Below, piece after piece: positions 1 to 5,004 of a stretch of 5,004 nt of DNA. Position numbers and translations under genes: made by a program. The notes below the pieces were generated by a model. It was not told where the DNA came from, ran no database searches, and saw only the letters and a program-made list of their open reading frames with translations. This stretch comes from Verrucomicrobiota bacterium (GTDB lineage Bacteria; Verrucomicrobiota; Kiritimatiellia; JAAZAB01). Every line of letters starts with the position of its first letter. The first letter of the stretch is position 1. Location of the stretch: assembly GCA_018896395.1 (NCBI GenBank), contig JAHIMN010000046.1:1-5004 (forward strand), given 5' to 3'.

Positions 1-832
1 CTTTCATGAACACTTGCGGAAATCCGGGGTTCCCAAGATTATAGACACCAAAATCCGGACGCACGGGCAAACAGGCCATTCGCCCTTTCCCCATCTGCCG
101 GACCGCCAACAGGGGCGGAGCGGATCCGGCAACGCCCTGATCTTTCCAGGTCGGATACGGATTGTTATGTTCCTGCACTACGTTATAGATATGAGCGCTT
201 TTTTCCCCATGCACCAGCACCTGCCATTCCGGCGAGAAACCGGCCAATGCGGTCGCCACACGGTTATAATCTGCCACCTTGGGATAGGCGAGGCAGGCAA
301 TTCCTTTCGTCACCGCATGGGGCACAATCTGACGGGTCCACCAATAGTTCCCAAAACCCGTTACAGGATCCTGAATGCCCCGGTCCGGCTTAACCAGAAT
401 GCCGGCTTCCGGAAACGTCTTTTTTAAAAGGTCATCCGTACTGGAAATCAGCCAGATGCCGCCGCCGGCATCCAGGTAACGCTTGAACACGTTCGTTTGT
501 GCCGCGCCGATGCTGGCGTTGTAATAACCGCAGGGGATGATCAGGACTTGAAACTTGCTGATCTGCCGCCAAAACGCCTCTTCATCAGATGACGGAATAA
601 TATAACCGGCATCAAAGCGTTCGCGGGCCATCTCCTTTTGAAACAAAGGGAACAAACTCCGCAAATGCCATGTTCCGGCCGCAATATAACCCACGCTCAC
701 CGGCCGTATATCCGTCGGCTTTGCCGCCGCCAGAGTTTCCACCTCGGCCGCTTTGCGACATGACATTATAAAAAAAGAAGCAACAACGAACGCCGTCATA
801 ACCAGTACAGCCAAAAAACTCTTTGATCTCAT
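1..832 (-). CDS. Partial lipoprotein with a glutamine-amidotransferase-like (ThuA-type) fold; 3' end lies beyond the window
   Basis: The gene reads leftward from ATG at 832-830 and stays open for 277 codons to the window edge, so its C-terminus is missing. The start is fixed by a strong Shine-Dalgarno 8 nt upstream. Residues 1-25 form a signal peptide: MRSKS, a hydrophobic stretch, then I-M-S-C with Cys25 as the likely lipidated residue. The lipobox is acceptable rather than ideal. Residues 45-140 look like an alpha/beta flavodoxin-type fold: a beta strand (VSVGYI), a strand FQVLIIPCGYYN near 94-105, then a helix leading to YLDAGGGIWLIS at 119-130. That last motif is typical of class I amidotransferase-like and ThuA-like domains in secreted proteins of PVC bacteria. 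A later strand, VRQMGKGRMACLPV near 244-257, also fits this fold. Cys101 lies where a GATase nucleophile could be, but I see no clear catalytic triad. The role is probably carbohydrate-related (inference). No specific substrate can be named. Confidence 0.8.
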   Translation of the reverse strand, partial: MRSKSFLAVLVMTAFVVASFFIMSCRKAAEVETLAAAKPTDIRPVSVGYIAAGTWHLRSLFPLFQKEMARERFDAGYIIPSSDEEAFWRQISKFQVLIIPCGYYNASIGAAQTNVFKRYLDAGGGIWLISSTDDLLKKTFPEAGILVKPDRGIQDPVTGFGNYWWTRQIVPHAVTKGIACLAYPKVADYNRVATALAGFSPEWQVLVHGEKSAHIYNVVQEHNNPYPTWKDQGVAGSAPPLLAVRQMGKGRMACLPVRPDFGVYNLGNPGFPQVFMK

Positions 833-840
833 TTTTATTC

Positions 841-848
841 CCTCCTTA
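841..848 (-). promoter_or_regulatory. Strong ribosome binding site of the minus-strand lipoprotein gene
   Basis: On the minus strand this reads TAAGGAGG, a near-perfect anti-16S match. It sits 8 nt (GAATAAAA) before ATG 832-830. It decides the start in favour of this ATG over the in-frame Met12 and Met23 codons inside the signal peptide. Confidence 0.85.
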
Positions 849-893
849 CAGGTTACAAGAAATGCCTCAGTCATTGAGGGATGAGCTAACCTG
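849..893 (-). promoter_or_regulatory. Nested inverted repeat in the leader, abutting the Shine-Dalgarno
   Basis: An outer perfect 7-bp inverted repeat (CAGGTTA at 849-855 with TAACCTG at 887-893) encloses an inner 5-bp one (CCTCA at 865-869 with TGAGG at 875-879, 5-nt loop). In the minus-strand transcript the outer stem ends directly against the Shine-Dalgarno at 848-841. The RNA could fold into a hairpin on a stem with internal loops of 7 and 9 nt. The base pairing is seen in the sequence. A role in translation control is inference. It matches no riboswitch class I recognise. Confidence 0.4.
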
Positions 894-926
894 AATTATG
901 CATAAACTTGGCAACATGCCTCGTAT

Positions 927-941
927 CGTCCCGTAGGGACG
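927..941. repeat. Short perfect hairpin CGTCCC-GTA-GGGACG
   Basis: A 6-bp GC-rich perfect stem with a 3-nt loop stands in an AT-richer non-coding stretch between the divergent genes. No T-run follows on either strand, so it is not a classical terminator. It could be one copy of a dispersed palindromic element or part of the leader RNA of the minus-strand gene. A single window cannot show which. Confidence 0.4.
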
Positions 942-1014
942 CGCGCGAAAGGAGCATTGGGTTCAAGTCTCAATTTTCATCAATTCATGCTGGAAACGAA
1001 TGTAAAGTTCTTTC

Positions 1015-1040
1015 AATTTGCGCTTGAATTTAATTTGCGT
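1015..1040. repeat. Two direct copies of AATTTGCG, 17 bp apart
   Basis: AATTTGCG occurs at 1015-1022 and again at 1032-1039. The first copy continues as CTTGAA and the second as TTCAA, so the copies resemble each other beyond the core. On the minus strand they read CGCAAATT-N9-CGCAAATT. They lie just downstream of the candidate -10 of the minus-strand promoter, where a repressor could act. The repeat is seen; operator function is a guess. Confidence 0.35.
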
Positions 1041-1042
1041 TC

Positions 1043-1071
1043 AACCTACCAGTCCGCTTATCATTTGTCAA
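1043..1071 (-). promoter_or_regulatory. Candidate sigma-70-type promoter for the lipoprotein gene
   Basis: On the minus strand a perfect TTGACA (1071-1066) is followed after 17 nt by TAGGTT (1048-1043). The -10 keeps only the key T, A and final T. The spacing is ideal but the -10 is poor. It would give a leader of roughly 200 nt containing the direct repeats, the 927-941 hairpin and the nested inverted repeat. Confidence 0.3.
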
Positions 1072-1098
1072 GTTTCATGCCCGGTATTTTAGATGTTT

Positions 1099-1116
1099 AA
1101 AAATCCCCCGATTTTT
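1099..1116. repeat. AT-rich inverted repeat AAAAATC-CCCC-GATTTTT
   Basis: A perfect 7-bp stem with a 4-nt C loop. Only one G-C pair makes it a weak hairpin, and no gene ends just before it on either strand, so I do not call it a terminator. It may be incidental or a protein-binding palindrome upstream of the candidate minus-strand promoter. Confidence 0.25.
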
Positions 1117-1216
1117 CTTTCCGCATTCCTGCTCTTTCAGCCCCATTTTCACCGAATTTCCTAACACCGAATCTTCCTGAGCCACTATACCCATAGGTCA
1201 ATGCTTCATTGGTTAT

Positions 1217-1418
1217 ATGTTTCCGACTGATGTCCCCATTCCGATAAATCCGGCAAGGTTTTTTCAACAATTCGACGTTGACTGCGGATGGCTAAATAGA
1301 TACGGTGGGGGTGCAGCAGCAGCAGTAGAATGTGAGGCGCGGCATTCAGGAGGACCGGAAATTGGCCAAGCTCATCAGCGCCATTGAGACCGAGATAGAA
1401 AAAAATCGGAATAATTAA
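1217..1418 (+). pseudogene. Frameshifted C-terminal remnant of an unidentified gene
   Basis: Two overlapping plus-strand frames each look partly coding. The first runs from ATG 1217 (open back to a TGA at 1178-1180) and reads through FFQQFDVDCGWLNRYGGG to a stop at 1385-1387. The second follows a TAG at 1326-1328 and reads VRRGIQEDRKLAKLISAIE and on to a TAA at 1416-1418, a charged amphipathic helix typical of a protein C-terminus. Joining the first frame up to AAAAVE with the second from about 1329 gives one sensible protein end, which suggests an indel near 1325-1331. There is no convincing ribosome binding site and no start that rescues the whole. I do not recognise the family. Both frames could be chance, but the helical tail of the second argues for a real remnant. 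Confidence 0.4.
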
Positions 1419-1446
1419 ATACTAAATACAGGGCTGACCCCGAATC
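1415..1446 (+). repeat. Junction with a transposon-remnant-like motif (AATACAGGGCTGACCCC)
   Basis: Right at the stop of the preceding remnant and the start of the GH116 remnant lies an AT-rich run followed by CAGGGCTGACCCC. From memory, motifs of this kind (a short A/T stretch then a GGNCTGACCCC-type core) recur beside REP-associated or IS200-like transposase genes in environmental genomes. No transposase is visible here. The call is only a pointer that a mobile-element end may have made this junction. Confidence 0.25.
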
Positions 1447-1867
1447 TGCCTGCCCCGAACTTGATCAAGGTGCTGCAAGGCCCCGTTGGTGGCAATTGGA
1501 TCGGGCACGGAACCGGCGCGGTTGACAACGCAATGACCATGACCGGGGCGCAACTGCCGCATTTCCGCGTCTGCTCTTTCGAGGGAACGCTTTCGCTCGC
1601 AAAAGTCGCCCTTGAGGACGAGCTGGTGCCGCTGGATGTCACCCTGGAAGCGGTCAGCATTCCCTTTTTCGTCACCTGGTATTTCCCGAACTATGAGTTT
1701 GCGTTCGACAAGACGGATCGGGCGTTGGCACCGGGCGCGTTACGGTCGCAGTAGAAAAACTACTACGCCATTGTCTGGTCGGATGCCTGGGATGTGGCCG
1801 TGTACGTCGCCAAGCACCGGCCGCGCCTGCACGAGGAGACCAAACGGTTCCACGACGCGCTCTTTTC
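1443..1867 (+). pseudogene. Decayed GH116-family glycosidase (N-terminal domain remnant)
   Basis: One plus-strand frame carries a run of GH116 N-terminal-domain signatures in the family order: LIKVLQGPVGG, then GHGTGAVDNAM, LPHFRVCSFEG, AKVALEDELVPLDVTLEA, then FFVTWYFPN, and after a TAG stop (1752-1754) KNYYAIVWSDAWDVAVYVAK and FHDALFS. GH116 enzymes (the GBA2 or bile-acid beta-glucosidase type) are usually around 800 residues or more, with this beta domain followed by an (alpha/alpha)6 catalytic domain. Here there are only about 140 residues. The step from LEA to SIPFFVTWYFPN (about 1650-1662) skips the long segment that normally lies between these motifs, pointing to an internal deletion. 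The extreme N-terminus and the whole catalytic domain are absent, and no start codon with a ribosome binding site is seen. It is dead by three independent lesions. Family assignment rests on motif recall, not a search. Confidence 0.75.
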
Positions 1868-2029
1868 GAGACGGGTAACCCGTTCCAGATTGTGGAGGGC
1901 ACCGGCACGGTGGGCATCGAACCCGATCAACCGCTGGACGGGCGCGTATCGTTACGTCTGGAGTTGCTGCCCACGGTGAACGTGATGACGACGGCCTCTG
2001 CGCCGTTTCAAAAGAAAGCGAGGAAAATA
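1868..2029 (+). pseudogene. Unidentified coding-like fragment, in frame with the downstream gene
   Basis: Past the last recognisable GH116 motif the plausible coding frame changes. The new frame reads ETGNPFQIVEGTGTVGIEP then PLDGRVSLRLELLPTVNV, which looks like a beta-rich protein end rather than random sequence. It lacks a stop and runs directly into the start of the large gene at 2030. The frame is in fact open back to 1697. I do not recognise the family. It could be the tail of the same decayed gene after a deletion, or of a second lost gene. It is unlikely to be part of the downstream protein, because a signal peptide and a ribosome binding site begin at 2030. Confidence 0.35.
2018..2024 (+). 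promoter_or_regulatory. Ribosome binding site of the large glycosidase-like gene
   Basis: GCGAGGA lies 5 nt before ATG 2030. It is moderate in strength. Together with the signal peptide that starts exactly there, it supports 2030 over the in-frame GTG 1982 and ATG 1985, which would put a polar 15- or 16-residue extension in front of the signal peptide. Confidence 0.55.
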
Positions 2030-5004
2030 ATGAAAGCATGGTTCAGTCTGATGGTGATGTTGTCCGTTACGGTTGCTTTATCGGCTACCGAGTCCACCAC
2101 GTCCGCGAAGGCCGGATTGGAGGAGGGATTGGTTGCCGCCTGGTCGTTCGAACAAGTGGAAGGCGAGACGGTGGGCGAGGTGGCGTTGGCCGAAGGGAAG
2201 CGGGGGCAGGCGCTGGCGCTGGACGGAAAAGGATATGTTCAACCTGCGGTGAAGAATCTGAAGCTGACGCGGGGATTCACCATCGAGGGCTGGATTTGTC
2301 CTGAACCGCTGACCGGCGGCCGCGTCCTGGATTGCGCCACGCCCGCCACGTCCGATGCGTTTTGCCTGGACACGTTCCCCAAAGATGGCCTGCGCCTGAT
2401 CACCCCGGCCGGTACCATCACCAAACCGGGAGTGCTGCAGGCCGGAAAATGGGCGCATGTGGCGGCTGTATACGATGCGTGGGGCCGGTTGGCGCTTTAT
2501 CTCAACGGCGAGTTGGTGGTCGAGGAGGACGCGATGGCTGGCGCGGACGTGGTACCACGACAACCGTTGACCATTGGCGCGGATCCCCAGGGAAACAACC
2601 GGTTTGCCGGTCGGATTGACGAATTGCGCTTGTACGCCCGGCCGTTGACGCTGCAGGAGGTGGCGGATCGGATGGTGGGCAAAACGCCGTCGCGTCGTGC
2701 GGCGTTCGAAAGATCCACGCGGCCCATTTGCTGGCGGAATGGTCCCCAAGCAAACATGAGGAATCTGCTGGGCCGCAACGATGTGGTTTATCTCAGCCCG
2801 GCGCGTTACGAACACGAGGCCCTGCCGGTGGGCAACGGCCGTCTGTGCGCCATGGTCTGGAACGCGAACGGCCTGGACCTCCAGCTCAACCACGCGGACA
2901 ACGTGTGGTATCAATCCAGTTCCGGCCGGGTGCGTTTGACGGCCGATACCGATCTGTTCGAGGGTGTGGAACAATTCGAACAGCGCGGGTTCTTGTACGA
3001 CGGCGCCATCCGGACGCGTTACCGCGGCAAGGCCGGGGAGTGGACCGCGGTCATTACGGTGTTGGAGGGGCAGGACGTGGCGGCGATCCATTTTGAAGGC
3101 AAGGTGCGGGGCAAGCTACGGCTGGAACTGGAGCAGTGGCGGCCGTCGGCCAAGCGGATGACGGAAGGCATGGGTTTTGTCGAAGAGCTGCCGGTGAATC
3201 AGGCCAAACCATTCTCGCGACGGCAGGCGCTCATGGTCGCGGCGGACTGCGGCATGGAGCCGGGCGAGGCCGTGATGCAGGACAGTCTGACGACCATTCC
3301 CGTTGCGTTGAATCCGCAAGCCGCGGCGGACGGACGCGTCTCGTTTACGGTGTATATCGCCAACGTATTCACCACCGCCGAAGGTGATCCGGCCGCGAGG
3401 GCCGCGGAAGCCCTGGCGGCGGCGCGGCGGAACGGCTGGGAGAAGAACTTCAAGCAGACAGCGGCTGCCTGGGGGAAGTTCTGGGAAAAATCCTTTGTGC
3501 ACCTCACTTCTCCGGAAGGCACGGCCGACTACATGGAGAACCTGTGGTTCCTGCACCTGTATTGGATGAACTGCGCCGGCCGCGGCGAGTTTCCCGTGAA
3601 GTTCAACGGCGGGTTGTTTCTCATGCACCGGGATATGCGCGGCTGGGGCAGTTCCTATTGGTATCAGAACACGCGCGAGCTCTACTGGCCGTTGTTGGCC
3701 GCGAACCATCTCGAATTGTGCCGGCCCTTCCATCATTTGTACCGTTCCGTTCTGCCCGTGCAGATGGAAATGACCAAACGCCTCTTCAAGGTGGACGGTG
3801 CGCAGTACGAGGAAACCATGGCAATCGACGGCAGCGGCGACAAGAAAGCGAATAGTTACACGTGTCTTTATCTGACCACCGGTATCGAGTTGAGCCTTCA
3901 GCTCTACCGCCACTATCTCTACAGCCGGGATGAGGAGTACCTCAAAAACACGGTCTGGCCCATCCTGCGGGAGACTGTCCGCTTCTATCTGAACTGGGGC
4001 AAGAAGGAGGACGACGGCCTTTACCACATCTACCCGACCGGCGGGAAGGAAACGTGGTGGCGGGTCAAAGATGCCATCACCGATTTTGCCGCGATGCGCC
4101 GGATGTTTCCGATTTTCATCGATCTCAGCCGTCGGTATGGGGTCGACAAAGACCTTGCCGTCCGCTGCGAAGACGTGCTGAAAGCTCTTCCTTCCTATCC
4201 GGTCGATCCTGAGAAGGGATGCTGGGCCCCCTGCACCTTCCTGTCGGATCCGCCGGACACCGGTAACCCGGTCTTTGAGCGGCTCTATCCTCCGAAAAAC
4301 ACCAGTCATTCCTTGAAGGAAAACAAGAATTCCGAAAACGTTGAATGCGAAGTCATTTTTCCGTGGGAGCTGGTGGGCATGGGTTCGGAGGAAAAGGAAT
4401 TGGAGATGGCGCTCAAGACGTTCCGCGCCCGTCGCTGGCAGCCGGCGGGCGGCTGGGACCAGGGTGCGGTGTGGGCGGCCCGTCTCGGAAGCGCGACGGA
4501 AGCCGTCCGGAACATCACGGCGCACGCGGCGGGTGGCCAACGCTGGCCACAGGGGTTTTGGAATACCCCAGGCGGTCTCTACACGGCCAGCGTCCTGTAT
4601 GATTTCGCTGGCTTTGACCCGGCGGGTGTGAACGCCACCTCCACGAGCGAAATGCTCCTGCAATCCTGGGATGGACGGATCCGGGTCTGGCCGGCCGCGC
4701 CCAATAAGTGGAACGGCGTTTTTTATCTGCGCGCCCAGACCGGCTTCATGGTCACATCCGAACGGACCGGCGGCGAAGTGGTGTACGTTGCCGTCGAAAG
4801 CCTGTTTGGCGATGCCTGCCGGATCACGAGTCCGTGGAAAGAAGAGGAATGGCGGGTGACCCGTGACGGCAAGGAAGTTGCGCGGGGAACGACGGAGGAG
4901 ATTGTGTTCTCAACAAAAAAGGGTCAGCGTTACCTCGTTGAGCGATCCGCCGCGCCGATTGCCGAGATGAATTTCGCGCCGCTCGCGCCTCCGGTCAACC
5001 ATGA
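2030..5004 (+). CDS. Secreted LamG plus DUF5703/GH95-like glycosidase, 3' end beyond the window
   Basis: The frame is open for 991 codons to the window edge. Residues 1-19 are a signal peptide (MKAWFSLMVMLSV, likely cleavage after ALSA). Residues 34-215 are a LamG-type jellyroll: LVAAWSF, FTIEGWI, KWAHVAAVYD, LALYLNGELV, GRIDELRLYARPLT. A beta domain of DUF5703/GH95-N type starts near 250 with EALPVGNGRLCAMVW. A helical (alpha/alpha)6-type domain spans about 475-865, with the DUF5703 hallmarks PVKFNGGLF (522-530) and WYQNTRELYWP (544-554). A C-terminal beta domain starts near 873 (SEMLLQSWDG, LRAQTGFMV). By position against GH95 motifs from memory, Glu674 (YPTGGKET) matches the general acid. 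Asp863, twelve residues before MLLQ, matches the base. Asn547 matches one of the two helper Asn. The protein probably cleaves a glycan side chain outside the cytoplasm, with LamG binding carbohydrate. The exact substrate is unknown. Confidence 0.88.
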   Translation, partial: MKAWFSLMVMLSVTVALSATESTTSAKAGLEEGLVAAWSFEQVEGETVGEVALAEGKRGQALALDGKGYVQPAVKNLKLTRGFTIEGWICPEPLTGGRVLDCATPATSDAFCLDTFPKDGLRLITPAGTITKPGVLQAGKWAHVAAVYDAWGRLALYLNGELVVEEDAMAGADVVPRQPLTIGADPQGNNRFAGRIDELRLYARPLTLQEVADRMVGKTPSRRAAFERSTRPICWRNGPQANMRNLLGRNDVVYLSPARYEHEALPVGNGRLCAMVWNANGLDLQLNHADNVWYQSSSGRVRLTADTDLFEGVEQFEQRGFLYDGAIRTRYRGKAGEWTAVITVLEGQDVAAIHFEGKVRGKLRLELEQWRPSAKRMTEGMGFVEELPVNQAKPFSRRQALMVAADCGMEPGEAVMQDSLTTIPVALNPQAAADGRVSFTVYIANVFTTAEGDPAARAAEALAAARRNGWEKNFKQTAAAWGKFWEKSFVHLTSPEGTADYMENLWFLHLYWMNCAGRGEFPVKFNGGLFLMHRDMRGWGSSYWYQNTRELYWPLLAANHLELCRPFHHLYRSVLPVQMEMTKRLFKVDGAQYEETMAIDGSGDKKANSYTCLYLTTGIELSLQLYRHYLYSRDEEYLKNTVWPILRETVRFYLNWGKKEDDGLYHIYPTGGKETWWRVKDAITDFAAMRRMFPIFIDLSRRYGVDKDLAVRCEDVLKALPSYPVDPEKGCWAPCTFLSDPPDTGNPVFERLYPPKNTSHSLKENKNSENVECEVIFPWELVGMGSEEKELEMALKTFRARRWQPAGGWDQGAVWAARLGSATEAVRNITAHAAGGQRWPQGFWNTPGGLYTASVLYDFAGFDPAGVNATSTSEMLLQSWDGRIRVWPAAPNKWNGVFYLRAQTGFMVTSERTGGEVVYVAVESLFGDACRITSPWKEEEWRVTRDGKEVARGTTEEIVFSTKKGQRYLVERSAAPIAEMNFAPLAPPVNH

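Larger units (their letters stand above)
833..1216. other. Non-coding divergent intergenic region
   Basis: There is no convincing gene here on either strand, and by eye the composition is clearly more AT-rich than the flanking genes. It holds the leader of the minus-strand gene, the hairpin at 927-941, and a small tandem similarity near 970-988 (TCAATTTTCA followed by TCAATTCAT). It also holds direct repeats near 1015-1040, a candidate minus-strand promoter at 1043-1071, and an AT-rich inverted repeat at 1099-1116. No tRNA or other structured RNA gene was recognised. Confidence 0.7.

Noticed and set aside
14..427. A 137-codon plus-strand open frame
   Set aside because: It lies opposite the lipoprotein gene, lacks a ribosome binding site, and its product has no domain-like pattern, while the minus-strand reading has a signal peptide, a strong Shine-Dalgarno and a coherent fold.
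1099..1116. Inverted repeat as a transcription terminator
   Set aside because: The stem has only one G-C pair and no gene ends just upstream on either strand.
1280..1308. Possible plus-strand promoter TTGACT with TACGGT at 17-nt spacing
   Set aside because: The -10 matches only three of six positions, it lies inside the first remnant, and it is over 700 bp from the large gene.
1314..1328. Run of four CAG (GCA) triplets as a microsatellite or phase-variation tract
   Set aside because: It is too short to be notable and trinucleotide slippage would not shift a frame. It is simply part of the decayed coding-like region.
1415..1675. An 86-codon minus-strand open frame
   Set aside because: It is antisense to the GH116 remnant, whose plus-strand frame carries family motifs in the right order.
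1985..1987. Alternative ATG start for the large gene
   Set aside because: It would place a polar, lysine-rich 15-residue stretch ahead of the signal peptide and has no good ribosome binding site, unlike ATG 2030.
2078..3091. A 337-codon open frame on the minus strand
   Set aside because: Same antisense alignment with the large gene. It ends exactly at the sense TTA codon for Leu17 and its product resembles no protein.
3116..4663. A 515-codon open frame on the minus strand
   Set aside because: Its codons are exact reverse complements of the sense codons of the large gene, so it stays open wherever that gene avoids TTA, CTA and TCA codons. It ends at the sense CTA for Leu363. The sense strand has a signal peptide and recognisable domains; the antisense product has none.

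Overview
The window looks like a piece of a chromosome from a glycan-degrading bacterium, most likely of the PVC group (Kiritimatiellota, Lentisphaerota, Verrucomicrobiota or Planctomycetota) or an environmental relative. This rests on family content: a large secreted LamG plus DUF5703/GH95-like protein, a GH116 remnant, and a lipoprotein with a glutamine-amidotransferase-like fold. No marker gene is present, so the taxonomy is an inference.

Layout. (1) Positions 1-832, minus strand: the 5' part of a lipoprotein gene that runs off the left edge, with a strong Shine-Dalgarno and a folded-looking leader. (2) About 833-1216: an AT-richer stretch with no gene, holding several short inverted and direct repeats and a weak candidate promoter for the lipoprotein gene. 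(3) About 1217-2029, plus strand: broken gene fragments. These are a frameshifted C-terminal end of an unidentified gene, a GH116 N-terminal domain with an internal deletion and a stop codon, and a short unidentified coding-like stretch. (4) Positions 2030-5004, plus strand: one long intact gene, open at the right edge, for a secreted protein with a signal peptide, a LamG jellyroll domain, a DUF5703/GH95-like beta domain, an (alpha/alpha)6 catalytic-type domain and a C-terminal beta domain. It is the dominant feature of the window.

The two living genes are divergent, separated by the intergenic stretch and the fragments. Both products are predicted to leave the cytoplasm. With the GH116 remnant they suggest a locus devoted to plant or algal glycan breakdown that has lost at least one enzyme. 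I see no RNA gene, CRISPR array, phage gene or complete transposable element. The points most worth following up are the decayed GH116 gene, the altered GH95-type active site of the large enzyme, and the structured leader of the lipoprotein gene.
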